Origin: Clostridiales bacterium
GTDB taxonomy: Bacteria; Bacillota_A; Clostridia; Oscillospirales; Oscillospiraceae
Direction: 5' to 3'
DNA length: 17,358 nucleotides
Assembly (NCBI GenBank): GCA_004553625.1
Contig: SFKX01000026.1
Span: 1-17,358, forward strand
Both the position numbers and the translations under genes were made by a program. Below the pieces are notes generated by a model. That model saw nothing but the letters and a program-made list of their open reading frames with translations, was not told the origin of the DNA and made no database searches. Position 1 is the first letter of the stretch. Each line of letters begins with the position of its first letter. Positions 10,614 to 17,358 of this stretch are shown piece after piece.

Positions 10614-12725
10614 ATGAACAGAGACAGGCTGCACCTGTGGCAGGACAGACTTGCCCGGAATGATTCGCAATACGAAAACTGGTATGCGCTCATGGATGAG
10701 CGCGAGCGGCTCTATCAGGGCTCCCGATATATTTTCCCGCTGGTGAACAAGTACCGGGCGAACAATGCACAGACTCCGCACGTACGAAACATATGCAGCG
10801 AGCTCATCGAGGCACAGGTAGACAGTAATATACCCGCGCCGAAGGTCACGGCAATTCACGAGAAAGACGAAGAACTCGCCAAGATCATCGAGGACATGCT
10901 GCGCAATGAGCTCGACAGGCTGCCATTTGCGGAAATAAACGACCTGATGGAGCGGATAGTCCCCATCCAGGGCGGCGGCGCCTATCTGGTGGAGTGGGAC
11001 AACACGGCGAGGACGCACACCACCATAGGCGAGCTGAACGTCGTGCCCATCCACCCGCGGCAGATGGTGCCGCAGGACGGCGTGTACAGCGGCATCGAGG
11101 ACATGGATTACATCATCCTGAAGATGCCGCAGACGCGGGAATACATATACCGGCGGTATGGGAAAGACGTATCTTTCGAGGGAGAGGCCGAGCCGGATAT
11201 CAAGGGCGGCGACGGCGGCACGGCCGAGGACATGGTGACACAGTACATCGCCTACTATCGCAACGACGCCGGCGGGATCGGAATGTACAGCTGGGTAGGC
11301 GACGTAGAGCTCGAAGACCTGGAGGACTATCAGGCCAGGCGGCTGCGGCGCTGCGCCGTTTGCGGCCAGCTCGAGCCAACGGCCGATGACGGCGACGGCG
11401 AACAGCACGCGCTCGAAGAGGAAGAGAACACCGAAGAGCCTGGTGACGGCGTCGCGGGCAGACCGGGATTACCTCCTGATGATGAGGACTGGAGCGGGGC
11501 AATGCGCTGGATAGATGGCGAGCTCTGGCCCGAAGAAGCTGCCGGGGACGAGGAGCCGGAGGACCACGAGGCACGGCGCTGCCCATACTGCGGCTCGACA
11601 GAATGGGTGTACAGCGAAGAGGACTTCGAGGAGATCTGGACGCCCTTCACGACGAGCCTCGGACACCGCATACCGGGCGCGAGGGAGGAGATGTATCTCA
11701 CCGGCGAGATCGACGAGATCACCGGGCTGCCTGTGCCGGCCGTGCGGCTGGTACCCCTGCGGGTGCCGTATTACAAACCCCTCCGTTATCCCGTTGTGCT
11801 CCAGAAAAATGTGAGCGTCTACGGGCAGTTCCTCGGCGACAGCGACATAGACAAGATCACGGATCAGCAGAATACCACCAACAGGCTCGAAAAGAAAATT
11901 ATCGACAAACTGATTTCAAGCGGCTCCTTTGTGACGCTGCCCGCCGACGCCAGCGTGGGCATCGACGAGAACGACATGCGCGTTTATCGGCCGGAGACGC
12001 CGGCAGACGCGAACATGATAGGCGTGTACAACCTCGAGGGCGATGTGAGCCAGGACCGAGAATACCTCGACCACGTGTACGAGGAGGCCCGGCAGATCAT
12101 CGGTATCACCGACAGCTTCCAAGGGCGAAGAGATTCAACTGCAACGAGCGGGACGGCCAAGGAGTTCGCGGCGGCACAGACCGCCGGGCGGCTCGAGTCA
12201 AAGAGGGTGATGCGCGACGCGGCATATGCGGCGCTGTTCGAGCTTATGTTCAAGTTCAAACTGGCCTACGCCGACGAGCCGCGCGCTGTGCGCACGATGG
12301 ACGAGCGAGGAAACGCTGAGTACAAGACCTTCGACCGCTTCGATTTCCTCAAACAGGACGCGAGCGGGGAGTGGTACTGGAACGATGCCTTTCTCTTCAC
12401 CTGTGATACCTCCGCGCCGCTGGCCTCAAACCGGGAGGCGATGTGGCAGGAGACGCGGATGAACCTGCAGACCGGGGCCTTCGGCAACCCGCAAAGCCTG
12501 AGCACACTGATACTCTTCTGGCGGAAAATGAACCTTTTGCACTATCCCGGGGCGGGCGAGACGCTCAGCTATCTCGAAAATGAGCAGAAGCGGCAGGAGC
12601 AGATGCAGATGCTCCAGCTCCAAATGCAGGCGCGCCAGGCGGCCGCACATCAGGCGGCGGAACTAGCCGGGCAGGTGGAGACAGCTGCGCTCAGCGGAGC
12701 ACAGACGGGCGGTGACGCTATGTGA
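10614..12725 (+). CDS. Portal protein with split zinc ribbon
   Basis: 703 residues, large and similar in size to P22-type portals. It forms the dodecameric ring at the capsid vertex. Evidence is its position after terL, the length, and helical segments rich in acidic/aromatic residues (DRLHLWQDRLARNDSQYENW at the start; ITDQQNTTNRLEKKIIDKLI in the core/stem region; Gln-rich coiled C-terminus EQKRQEQMQMLQLQMQARQA). Unusual: C247-x2-C250 and C323-x2-C326 could form one zinc ribbon split by a 72-residue, very acidic, Gly/Pro-containing insert (251-322). The ATG at 10614 has AAGGAGG. A role as prohead plug by the barrel-like C-terminus is possible. Confidence 0.88.
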   Translation: MNRDRLHLWQDRLARNDSQYENWYALMDERERLYQGSRYIFPLVNKYRANNAQTPHVRNICSELIEAQVDSNIPAPKVTAIHEKDEELAKIIEDMLRNELDRLPFAEINDLMERIVPIQGGGAYLVEWDNTARTHTTIGELNVVPIHPRQMVPQDGVYSGIEDMDYIILKMPQTREYIYRRYGKDVSFEGEAEPDIKGGDGGTAEDMVTQYIAYYRNDAGGIGMYSWVGDVELEDLEDYQARRLRRCAVCGQLEPTADDGDGEQHALEEEENTEEPGDGVAGRPGLPPDDEDWSGAMRWIDGELWPEEAAGDEEPEDHEARRCPYCGSTEWVYSEEDFEEIWTPFTTSLGHRIPGAREEMYLTGEIDEITGLPVPAVRLVPLRVPYYKPLRYPVVLQKNVSVYGQFLGDSDIDKITDQQNTTNRLEKKIIDKLISSGSFVTLPADASVGIDENDMRVYRPETPADANMIGVYNLEGDVSQDREYLDHVYEEARQIIGITDSFQGRRDSTATSGTAKEFAAAQTAGRLESKRVMRDAAYAALFELMFKFKLAYADEPRAVRTMDERGNAEYKTFDRFDFLKQDASGEWYWNDAFLFTCDTSAPLASNREAMWQETRMNLQTGAFGNPQSLSTLILFWRKMNLLHYPGAGETLSYLENEQKRQEQMQMLQLQMQARQAAAHQAAELAGQVETAALSGAQTGGDAM

Positions 12726-12788
12726 TACCACAACGCAGGAGATAGCGTTATCATCCGGCCGCCCAAAATCGTGAAAGGAGGTGCCACT

Positions 12789-12974
12789 ATGGCGACGCCC
12801 AATAACATCAGGAACTCGGGTCGTGACAACGGTAGACGCAACGGCCGCGGATACATTGGCCGCATAAGCAACACCGGCGCTCAGCGCGTGGAAGCGCCCA
12901 TCGACCCCAACGGCAAGCGCGGCAAGGAGATCATCAAGCGCGGCAACGATCTCCGCACCGGAAACGGCAGATGA
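12789..12974 (+). CDS. Small basic Gly/Asn/Arg-rich protein (61 aa)
   Basis: The ATG at 12789 follows AAAGGAGG. The protein is strongly basic and low in hydrophobic residues (NIRNSGRDNGRRNGRGYIGR, ending EIIKRGNDLRTGNGR), so probably disordered at the N-terminus and able to bind nucleic acid or an acidic protein surface. It lies between portal and scaffold, in a morphogenetic operon, where it could be an internal or DNA-associated head protein. No family recognised. The 63 bp before it contain only a weak 5-bp hairpin (12732-12749). Confidence 0.6.
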   Translation: MATPNNIRNSGRDNGRRNGRGYIGRISNTGAQRVEAPIDPNGKRGKEIIKRGNDLRTGNGR

Positions 12975-12988
12975 AAGGATAGGTAAAA

Positions 12989-13909
12989 ATGGACTACGAC
13001 AAAATTTTCGGCGTAGACACGAGCGGAGCTGGAGCGGCCTCCGACCCCGGCCCGTCCGGGCCTCAGGGCGAAGACCCGGCGGCAGCCGCCCCCGAGGGCG
13101 GGGCGGCAGAGCTGGCTGAGCAGCAGGACACGCCCGGGACAACGCCCGCCGAAGTTCCCAAAGGCGCAGCAACCGCGGAGAACGCCGGTCAGGCGGCCGA
13201 GGCTGGCACCAAGGCAAGCGAGGGCAAAGCCGCGCCTGACCCTGAGCTGCGCGAGCAGATAGCCCGCGAGGTGCACGCCCGAGCAGCAAAGCAGCTTGAC
13301 GAGAGCATTGCGGCGCTGAACCTCACGAACCCCTACACCAAGGAGCCCATCAGGAATAAAGCGGACTACGACGCCTACCGCGCAAAGGTCGAGGAGGATA
13401 GACGCGCGAAGTTCCTGAAAAAGGCGGGGGTGAGCGAGGAGGAGTTCGCAAAGCTGGCCGCTGAGCAGCCCGAGATAAAGGCCCGGCTGAATGAGGCCCA
13501 GGAGGCTAAGCGGCAGGCCGCGGCTGCGACGATGAGCGAGCAGATGAGGCAGATCCACGAGCTCGATCCTGAGATCAACACGATCGAAGATCTCGCCAAG
13601 ATGCCGAACTATGCTCAGTTTTACAGATTTGTGAAACAGAACCGGCTCAGCCTCGTGGAGGCCTACAAGCTGACGAATATGGAGCGGCTCTCGGCCAGGA
13701 CGGCTGCGGCGACAAAACAGGCCGCCATGAATGCCGCCCAGAGCAAAGCCCATCTGGAAGCCACGAAGGCCCGCGGCAAGGGCAGCGACGTGACCGTCGT
13801 GCCGAACGACGTGCTGGAATATTACCGCATGATCAACCCAAAAGCAACTGAGGCAGAGGTAAAGGCTGACTATGCCAAATACCTCAAAAACCTTTCGAAA
13901 GGAGTGTAA
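12989..13909 (+). CDS. Scaffolding-like protein
   Basis: 306 residues. Residues about 13-82 are low-complexity Ala/Pro/Gly/Glu, likely disordered. The rest is highly charged and helical (LREQIAREVHARAAKQLDES; FLKKAGVSEEEFAKLAAEQP; a long Ala/Gln/Lys helix near 160-180). The C-terminus is basic (EVKADYAKYLKNLSKGV), as in scaffolds that dock on the coat protein through a charged C-terminal hook. Position between portal and major capsid supports the role of directing prohead assembly and then leaving. AAAGGATAGG precedes the ATG. No protease domain is seen. Confidence 0.8.
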   Translation: MDYDKIFGVDTSGAGAASDPGPSGPQGEDPAAAAPEGGAAELAEQQDTPGTTPAEVPKGAATAENAGQAAEAGTKASEGKAAPDPELREQIAREVHARAAKQLDESIAALNLTNPYTKEPIRNKADYDAYRAKVEEDRRAKFLKKAGVSEEEFAKLAAEQPEIKARLNEAQEAKRQAAAATMSEQMRQIHELDPEINTIEDLAKMPNYAQFYRFVKQNRLSLVEAYKLTNMERLSARTAAATKQAAMNAAQSKAHLEATKARGKGSDVTVVPNDVLEYYRMINPKATEAEVKADYAKYLKNLSKGV

Positions 13910-13912
13910 AAC

Positions 13913-14311
13913 ATGGCTTTTCTCATATCGCAGAATAACGGCGGGGTCGTCCCGGGGCTTGAGTACCTGCCTGCGGGCGCGATAACGCCGAAGATCGGCA
14001 TGGCGCTTGTCATGACCGACGGCAACCTTGCCGCCTGCGGCGCGACCACCAGGCCGCAGTACATATGTGCCACAGCAGCAGACAAGGCGCTGGAAGCCGG
14101 CACTATCATCCCTGTTTTCCGCGTGCTCGAGGGGACGCTCTTTGCCACGAGCTGGAGCGCGGCCGCGAGCGCAGTGCACGCGGGCGACCTTGTGACGCTC
14201 AGCGCCGACAGCATGGAGGTCACGGCGACCACCGAGAGCGGTGTGGCCGAGGTGGTTTCTATGGACGGCACCGCCGTGGGCGATACCGTTTACGTCAGGT
14301 TCCCGGCCTGA
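13913..14311 (+). CDS. Capsid decoration (cement) protein
   Basis: 132 residues, beta-rich, small-residue-rich (MAFLISQNNGGVVPGLEYLP; GTIIPVFRVLEGTLFATSWS; VAEVVSMDGTAVGDTVYVRF). The alternation of short strands and the location directly before the major capsid gene are typical of head decoration proteins that clamp capsomers and stabilise the packed head. GAAAGGAG precedes the ATG, which is 3 nt after the scaffold stop. Distant relation to DUF2190-like proteins is possible but not provable by eye. Confidence 0.65.
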   Translation: MAFLISQNNGGVVPGLEYLPAGAITPKIGMALVMTDGNLAACGATTRPQYICATAADKALEAGTIIPVFRVLEGTLFATSWSAAASAVHAGDLVTLSADSMEVTATTESGVAEVVSMDGTAVGDTVYVRFPA

Positions 14312-14338
14312 CATACACAAGAAAGGAAGTGATTTTTA

Positions 14339-15346
14339 ATGGCTGGTATCAGCTTCACTGAGGGCAGTGGCGTTAACGACTCCGTATTCGGTAAATGCCA
14401 GGCCCCTATCCGCATGTTTATTGAGAAGCGGGGCGAGGCGTTTGAGCAGATGAGCATGCTCAAGCACCTGTTCGACATCAACGACAGCCGCCACTTCGGC
14501 GAGGCCGTCAGCTCTATGACGGCCATGCAGGGCTTCCAACCCGTGGGCGAAAACGGCGAGTACCCCGTGGACTACATGCAGGAGAGCTTCAAGAAGATCT
14601 TCGTCAACATGACGTGGAAAGACAGCTTTTCTATTTCGCGCGAGATCATCGACGATGCCGTCACAATGGACCTCCGGCGCCAGCCCGAGGCCTTCACCGC
14701 CGGCTATTATCGCACTCGCGAGCGGTTCGGCGCGGCGCTCTACGCCAACGCCATGCTTGGCAATACCGCGATGACTTTCCGCGGGCAGTCTTTTCCCACG
14801 ACCGGCTCGGACGAACTGTGCCTCTTTTCCAAGAGCCACCCGAGCATCCTGGACGCGAAATTCCTTCAGTCCAACCAGTTCGCGGATGAGTTTTCCGAGG
14901 ACGCGCTGGCGGCTATGGAGAGCGCCATGCAGGACTTCAAGGGCGACACGGGCGAGGTGCTCGACGTGCACCCCGACACCATCCTCATCCCCAACAACTA
15001 CAAGCTCAAGAAGGCGGTATTCGCGGCCATCGGCGCGGACAAGGACCCCGACACCTCCAATAACGGCTTCAACTTCCTCTTCGGCCGCTGGAACGTGATC
15101 GTCTGGCCCTACCTCAACGAGTGGCTCGGAGCCGACACAAAGACCTGGGTGCTGCTCGACTCGGGCTACAACGTCGGCCGCGGCGGCGCCGAGTGGTTCA
15201 ACCGCGTGGATCTCGAGGTGCGGAGCGAACTGGCGAGCAACGATGCCAACGTATGGAAGGGCTACGCTCGATTCACGGGTGGCTTCGCGGACTGGCGCTT
15301 CGCGGCCGTCGGCGGCGTGAGCGGCGGCACTCAGCTGGTGGCCTGA
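14339..15346 (+). CDS. Major capsid protein
   Basis: 335 residues. An N-terminal arm is followed by a likely HK97-fold core. The segment DVHPDTILIPNNYKLKKAVF followed later by FGRWNVIVWPYLNEWLG and WVLLDSGYN matches the pattern of Mu gpT-like/HK97-fold coat proteins (P-domain, strand, then loop). The end YARFTGGFADWRFAAVGGV is the usual strand near the C-terminus. GAAAGGAAGTG precedes the ATG. Position after scaffold and decoration genes and strong codon bias support high expression. No N-terminal delta domain or prohead protease is visible, so the separate scaffold likely does that job. Confidence 0.85.
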   Translation: MAGISFTEGSGVNDSVFGKCQAPIRMFIEKRGEAFEQMSMLKHLFDINDSRHFGEAVSSMTAMQGFQPVGENGEYPVDYMQESFKKIFVNMTWKDSFSISREIIDDAVTMDLRRQPEAFTAGYYRTRERFGAALYANAMLGNTAMTFRGQSFPTTGSDELCLFSKSHPSILDAKFLQSNQFADEFSEDALAAMESAMQDFKGDTGEVLDVHPDTILIPNNYKLKKAVFAAIGADKDPDTSNNGFNFLFGRWNVIVWPYLNEWLGADTKTWVLLDSGYNVGRGGAEWFNRVDLEVRSELASNDANVWKGYARFTGGFADWRFAAVGGVSGGTQLVA

Positions 15347-15364
15347 TAACAAGGGAGGGCGAGC

Positions 15365-15727
15365 ATGACTATCCAGGAGGCTATTACATACGCGGCCGCG
15401 GTGAAACCAAACGCCTTTGACAACGACACGCTGACGCGCTGGCTCAACGAGGTGGAGGGTATGGTGCAGACTCAAGTGCTGCTGCTGCGCACTGAGGCGA
15501 TCATCACATACACCTATGAGAAGGACGCCAACACGACTATGCTCGTTCGCCCTCCCCATGACAAGCTATACCCGGCATACCTCGAGGCACGCATCGACTT
15601 CGCAAACGGCGAGTATGAGAGATACCAGAACACCTCTCAGCTGTTTAACAGCTTCTTCAAGGAGTTCATGCGCTGGTATGCCACAAACTACAACCCCGCA
15701 GAGGCTTATGAGGAGGGCCTGATATGA
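15365..15727 (+). CDS. Head-tail connector (adaptor)-like protein
   Basis: 120 residues, mostly helical (MTIQEAITYAAAVKPNAFDN ... LTRWLNEVEGMVQTQVLLLR ... YPAYLEARIDFANGEYERYQ). Helical proteins of this size right after the capsid gene are usually gp6/gp15-like adaptors that bind the portal after packaging. AAGGGAGG lies 7 nt upstream of the ATG at 15365. The stop overlaps the next start as ATGA, which ties its translation to the fibre gene. Assigned by position and helix pattern. Confidence 0.68.
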   Translation: MTIQEAITYAAAVKPNAFDNDTLTRWLNEVEGMVQTQVLLLRTEAIITYTYEKDANTTMLVRPPHDKLYPAYLEARIDFANGEYERYQNTSQLFNSFFKEFMRWYATNYNPAEAYEEGLI

Positions 15728-17358
15728 GCTTTTACCCCTACCATCCGCCGCGCCCCTGGCCAGAGCCCTGGCGCGGCTATTACATCGACGCCTATGGCGT
15801 GGCTGTCGCACACGGCTTCCGGGGCACGCCGGAGGAGTGGCTGGCCTCCCTCGTAGGGCCAACGGGGCCCGCGGGCACGGGCATAGAGGTGCTCGGGCAG
15901 TACGACACGCTCGAGGAGCTTCAGCAAGCCGTGCCGGCGCCGGAAATCGGCAACAGCTATTACGTCGGCACCGAGCCGCCTTACGAGCTGTATACCTGGC
16001 TCGTCGTCGATGGAACGCCTGTGTGGCACAACTACGGCATGCTCACCGGACCCATTGGCCCTACCGGCCCGACAGGCTCACAGGGCCCGCAGGGCACTAT
16101 CGGGCCGACCGGGCCGATCGGGCCGACTGGAGCGCAGGGCATACAGGGGCCAATAGGCCCGCAGGGCCCCGAGGGACAGGCCTCTACTATACCCGGCCCG
16201 ACCGGACCAACTGGGCCAATGGGACCCACTGGCGCGACAGGCGCCGCCTCTGAAGTCCCGGGTCCCCAGGGGCCCGCGGGAGAGACCGGGCCGACAGGTG
16301 CGACGGGCGCGACTGGCCCGACCGGACCGACAGGTGCGACGGGTCCCCAGGGGACCGCAAGCACTGTACCCGGCCCCACCGGCCCTCAGGGAAAGCAAGG
16401 AATGACGGGTCCGACTGGACCCACCGGCCCGCAGGGGGCGACTGGAGCCACGGGCGCGCAGGGCGAGACCGGGCCAACAGGACCCGCTGGCCCGACCGGC
16501 CCCCAGGGGGCGCAGGGGACACAGGGCGAAATAGGCCCGACAGGCCCAACAGGCCCGACTGGACCCCAGGGCAACGGATTTAAGATCATGGGCTACTACA
16601 ACTCGCTTGGCGAACTCCAGAGCGGCGTACCCTCTCCCGCGGTTGGAGACGCCTACGGCGTGGGGGCTTCCGAGCCCTATGATATCTACATCTGGAGCGG
16701 CTTGACTTGGATTAACAACGGCACGATACAGGGGCCTGCAGGCCCCACCGGACCGACCGGCCCGCAGGGCGCGGCAGGTCCCACCGGCCCGACAGGCCCG
16801 CAGGGGACGCAGGGGCCGACAGGCCCGACGGGCCCAGCAGGCGCCAACGGCAGCGACGGAGCGAAGGGCGACACGGGTGCAACTGGAGCCACCGGCCCGA
16901 CGGGCCCCACGGGGCCTACAGGCGCGAAGGGTGACACGGGCGCCACAGGCAGCGCAGGCACCGCAGGCCCCACCGGGCCGACGGGACCTACTGGTGCGAC
17001 GGGCAGCACAGGAGCAACGGGCGCTACGGGAGCAACAGGCCCTACGGGGCCGACCGGCACTGCGGGAGCTGCGGGTGCGACAGGGCCGACCGGACCCACT
17101 GGCCCCCAGGGCGCTCAAGGCCCCGCCGGGCAGACCGGCGCGACAGGGCCGACCGGCCCTGCTGGCCCCACGGGCACCGCCGGCAAGGACGGCTCTCCCG
17201 GCGCAACGGGAGCTACGGGTCCCACAGGGCCGCAGGGAGAGACCGGCGCGACGGGTGCAACAGGCCCCACGGGGCCGCAAGGTTCTGCAGGAGCGAACGG
17301 CAAGAGCGCATATCAGGCGGCGGTCGAGGCTGGGTATACAGGGACCGAGGAGCAACTG
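15724..17358 (+). CDS. Collagen-like phage fibre protein (partial, runs off the right edge)
   Basis: 545 residues visible, no stop. N-terminus MSFYPYHPPRPWPEPWRGYY, then a DAYGVAVAHGFRGTPEEWL motif (22-40) known from phage fibres. A small globular domain (about 54-106) is followed by Gly-X-Y repeats (109-283), a second related globular domain (286-334), more Gly-X-Y (337-526), and a repeat of the first motif as SAYQAAVEAGYTGTEEQL (528-545). The repeats are Thr-rich (GPTGPTGATG). Three four-residue breaks occur, S(T/E)(I/V)P at 154-157, 176-179 and 213-216. A trimeric collagen-like rod, on the tail or capsid, for adhesion is likely. The start overlaps the previous stop (ATGA). Confidence 0.85.
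   Translation, partial: MSFYPYHPPRPWPEPWRGYYIDAYGVAVAHGFRGTPEEWLASLVGPTGPAGTGIEVLGQYDTLEELQQAVPAPEIGNSYYVGTEPPYELYTWLVVDGTPVWHNYGMLTGPIGPTGPTGSQGPQGTIGPTGPIGPTGAQGIQGPIGPQGPEGQASTIPGPTGPTGPMGPTGATGAASEVPGPQGPAGETGPTGATGATGPTGPTGATGPQGTASTVPGPTGPQGKQGMTGPTGPTGPQGATGATGAQGETGPTGPAGPTGPQGAQGTQGEIGPTGPTGPTGPQGNGFKIMGYYNSLGELQSGVPSPAVGDAYGVGASEPYDIYIWSGLTWINNGTIQGPAGPTGPTGPQGAAGPTGPTGPQGTQGPTGPTGPAGANGSDGAKGDTGATGATGPTGPTGPTGAKGDTGATGSAGTAGPTGPTGPTGATGSTGATGATGATGPTGPTGTAGAAGATGPTGPTGPQGAQGPAGQTGATGPTGPAGPTGTAGKDGSPGATGATGPTGPQGETGATGATGPTGPQGSAGANGKSAYQAAVEAGYTGTEEQL

Noticed and set aside
9417..11408. 663-codon open frame on the minus strand across the terminase and portal genes
   Set aside because: It is antisense to two certain genes, and its product shows no domain. 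Openness follows from codon bias in GC-rich DNA.
12881..14320. 479-codon minus-strand frame opposite the scaffold and decoration genes
   Set aside because: It has no domain signature and no ribosome site, and it is fully antisense to well-supported head genes.
16078..17355. Long open minus-strand frame opposite the collagen-like gene (also shorter Gly/Pro/Val-rich ones at 16032-17303)
   Set aside because: These are shadows of the GC-rich Gly-X-Y codon repeat; no ribosome site, and the composition is the reverse complement of the repeat.
15724..17358. CRISPR-like or diversity-generating repeats in the collagen region
   Set aside because: The repeats are short codon-level Gly-X-Y repeats with no unique spacers of fixed length, and no reverse transcriptase or template repeat is seen.
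1..17358. tRNA, rRNA, riboswitch, integrase or transposase genes
   Set aside because: I found no cloverleaf with conserved T-arm, no rRNA motifs, no riboswitch core, and no serine or tyrosine recombinase signature. By-eye inspection could miss a degenerate case.

Overview
The window reads as the left end of an integrated tailed-phage (Caudoviricetes-type) prophage in a low-to-mid GC Firmicute, most likely a gut Clostridia/Oscillospirales-type host. Supporting signs are strong AGGAGG-type ribosome sites, frequent GTG starts, TGA used as a stop, a host flank recognisable as a GH2 beta-mannosidase, and protein families usual in clostridial phages. The host assignment is inference.

Layout. Positions 1-~95 are host DNA: the minus strand encodes a piece of a beta-mannosidase barrel. 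It is joined in frame to a small two-helix membrane ORF of the phage, so the left attachment junction lies at about 85-100. Next come a leftward repressor (323-907), a control region with two back-to-back promoters and four related 15-bp operator-like sites (926-1045), and a rightward Cro-like gene (1076). From 1292 to 7376 runs a dense rightward early/accessory block of small genes: membrane proteins, HTH proteins (one RodZ-like and membrane anchored), Cys-rich zinc-ribbon proteins, and a SleB-like wall hydrolase. It is interrupted by two small leftward genes (1629-2123 and 2960-3175). Both are expressed from copies of the same 59-bp promoter-plus-RBS cassette.

A 51-bp near-perfect inverted repeat and an alternating purine-pyrimidine tract (7398-7510) separate this block from an HUH-type replication initiator (7528-8313) and a small ArpU/RinA-like putative late activator (8323-8592). 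A strong terminator (8591-8625) then closes the early region. No helicase, primase, polymerase, SSB or recombinase is visible, so the HUH protein is the only replication candidate here. No integrase is in the window.

From 8717 to the right edge lies the late head module: small and large terminase, a 703-residue portal with a split zinc ribbon, a small basic protein, a scaffold-like protein, a decoration protein, the major capsid protein, a connector-like protein, and a long collagen-like fibre gene that runs off the window. These genes would cut and package DNA, build the prohead and decorate it. Tail, lysis and integration genes would lie beyond position 17358.
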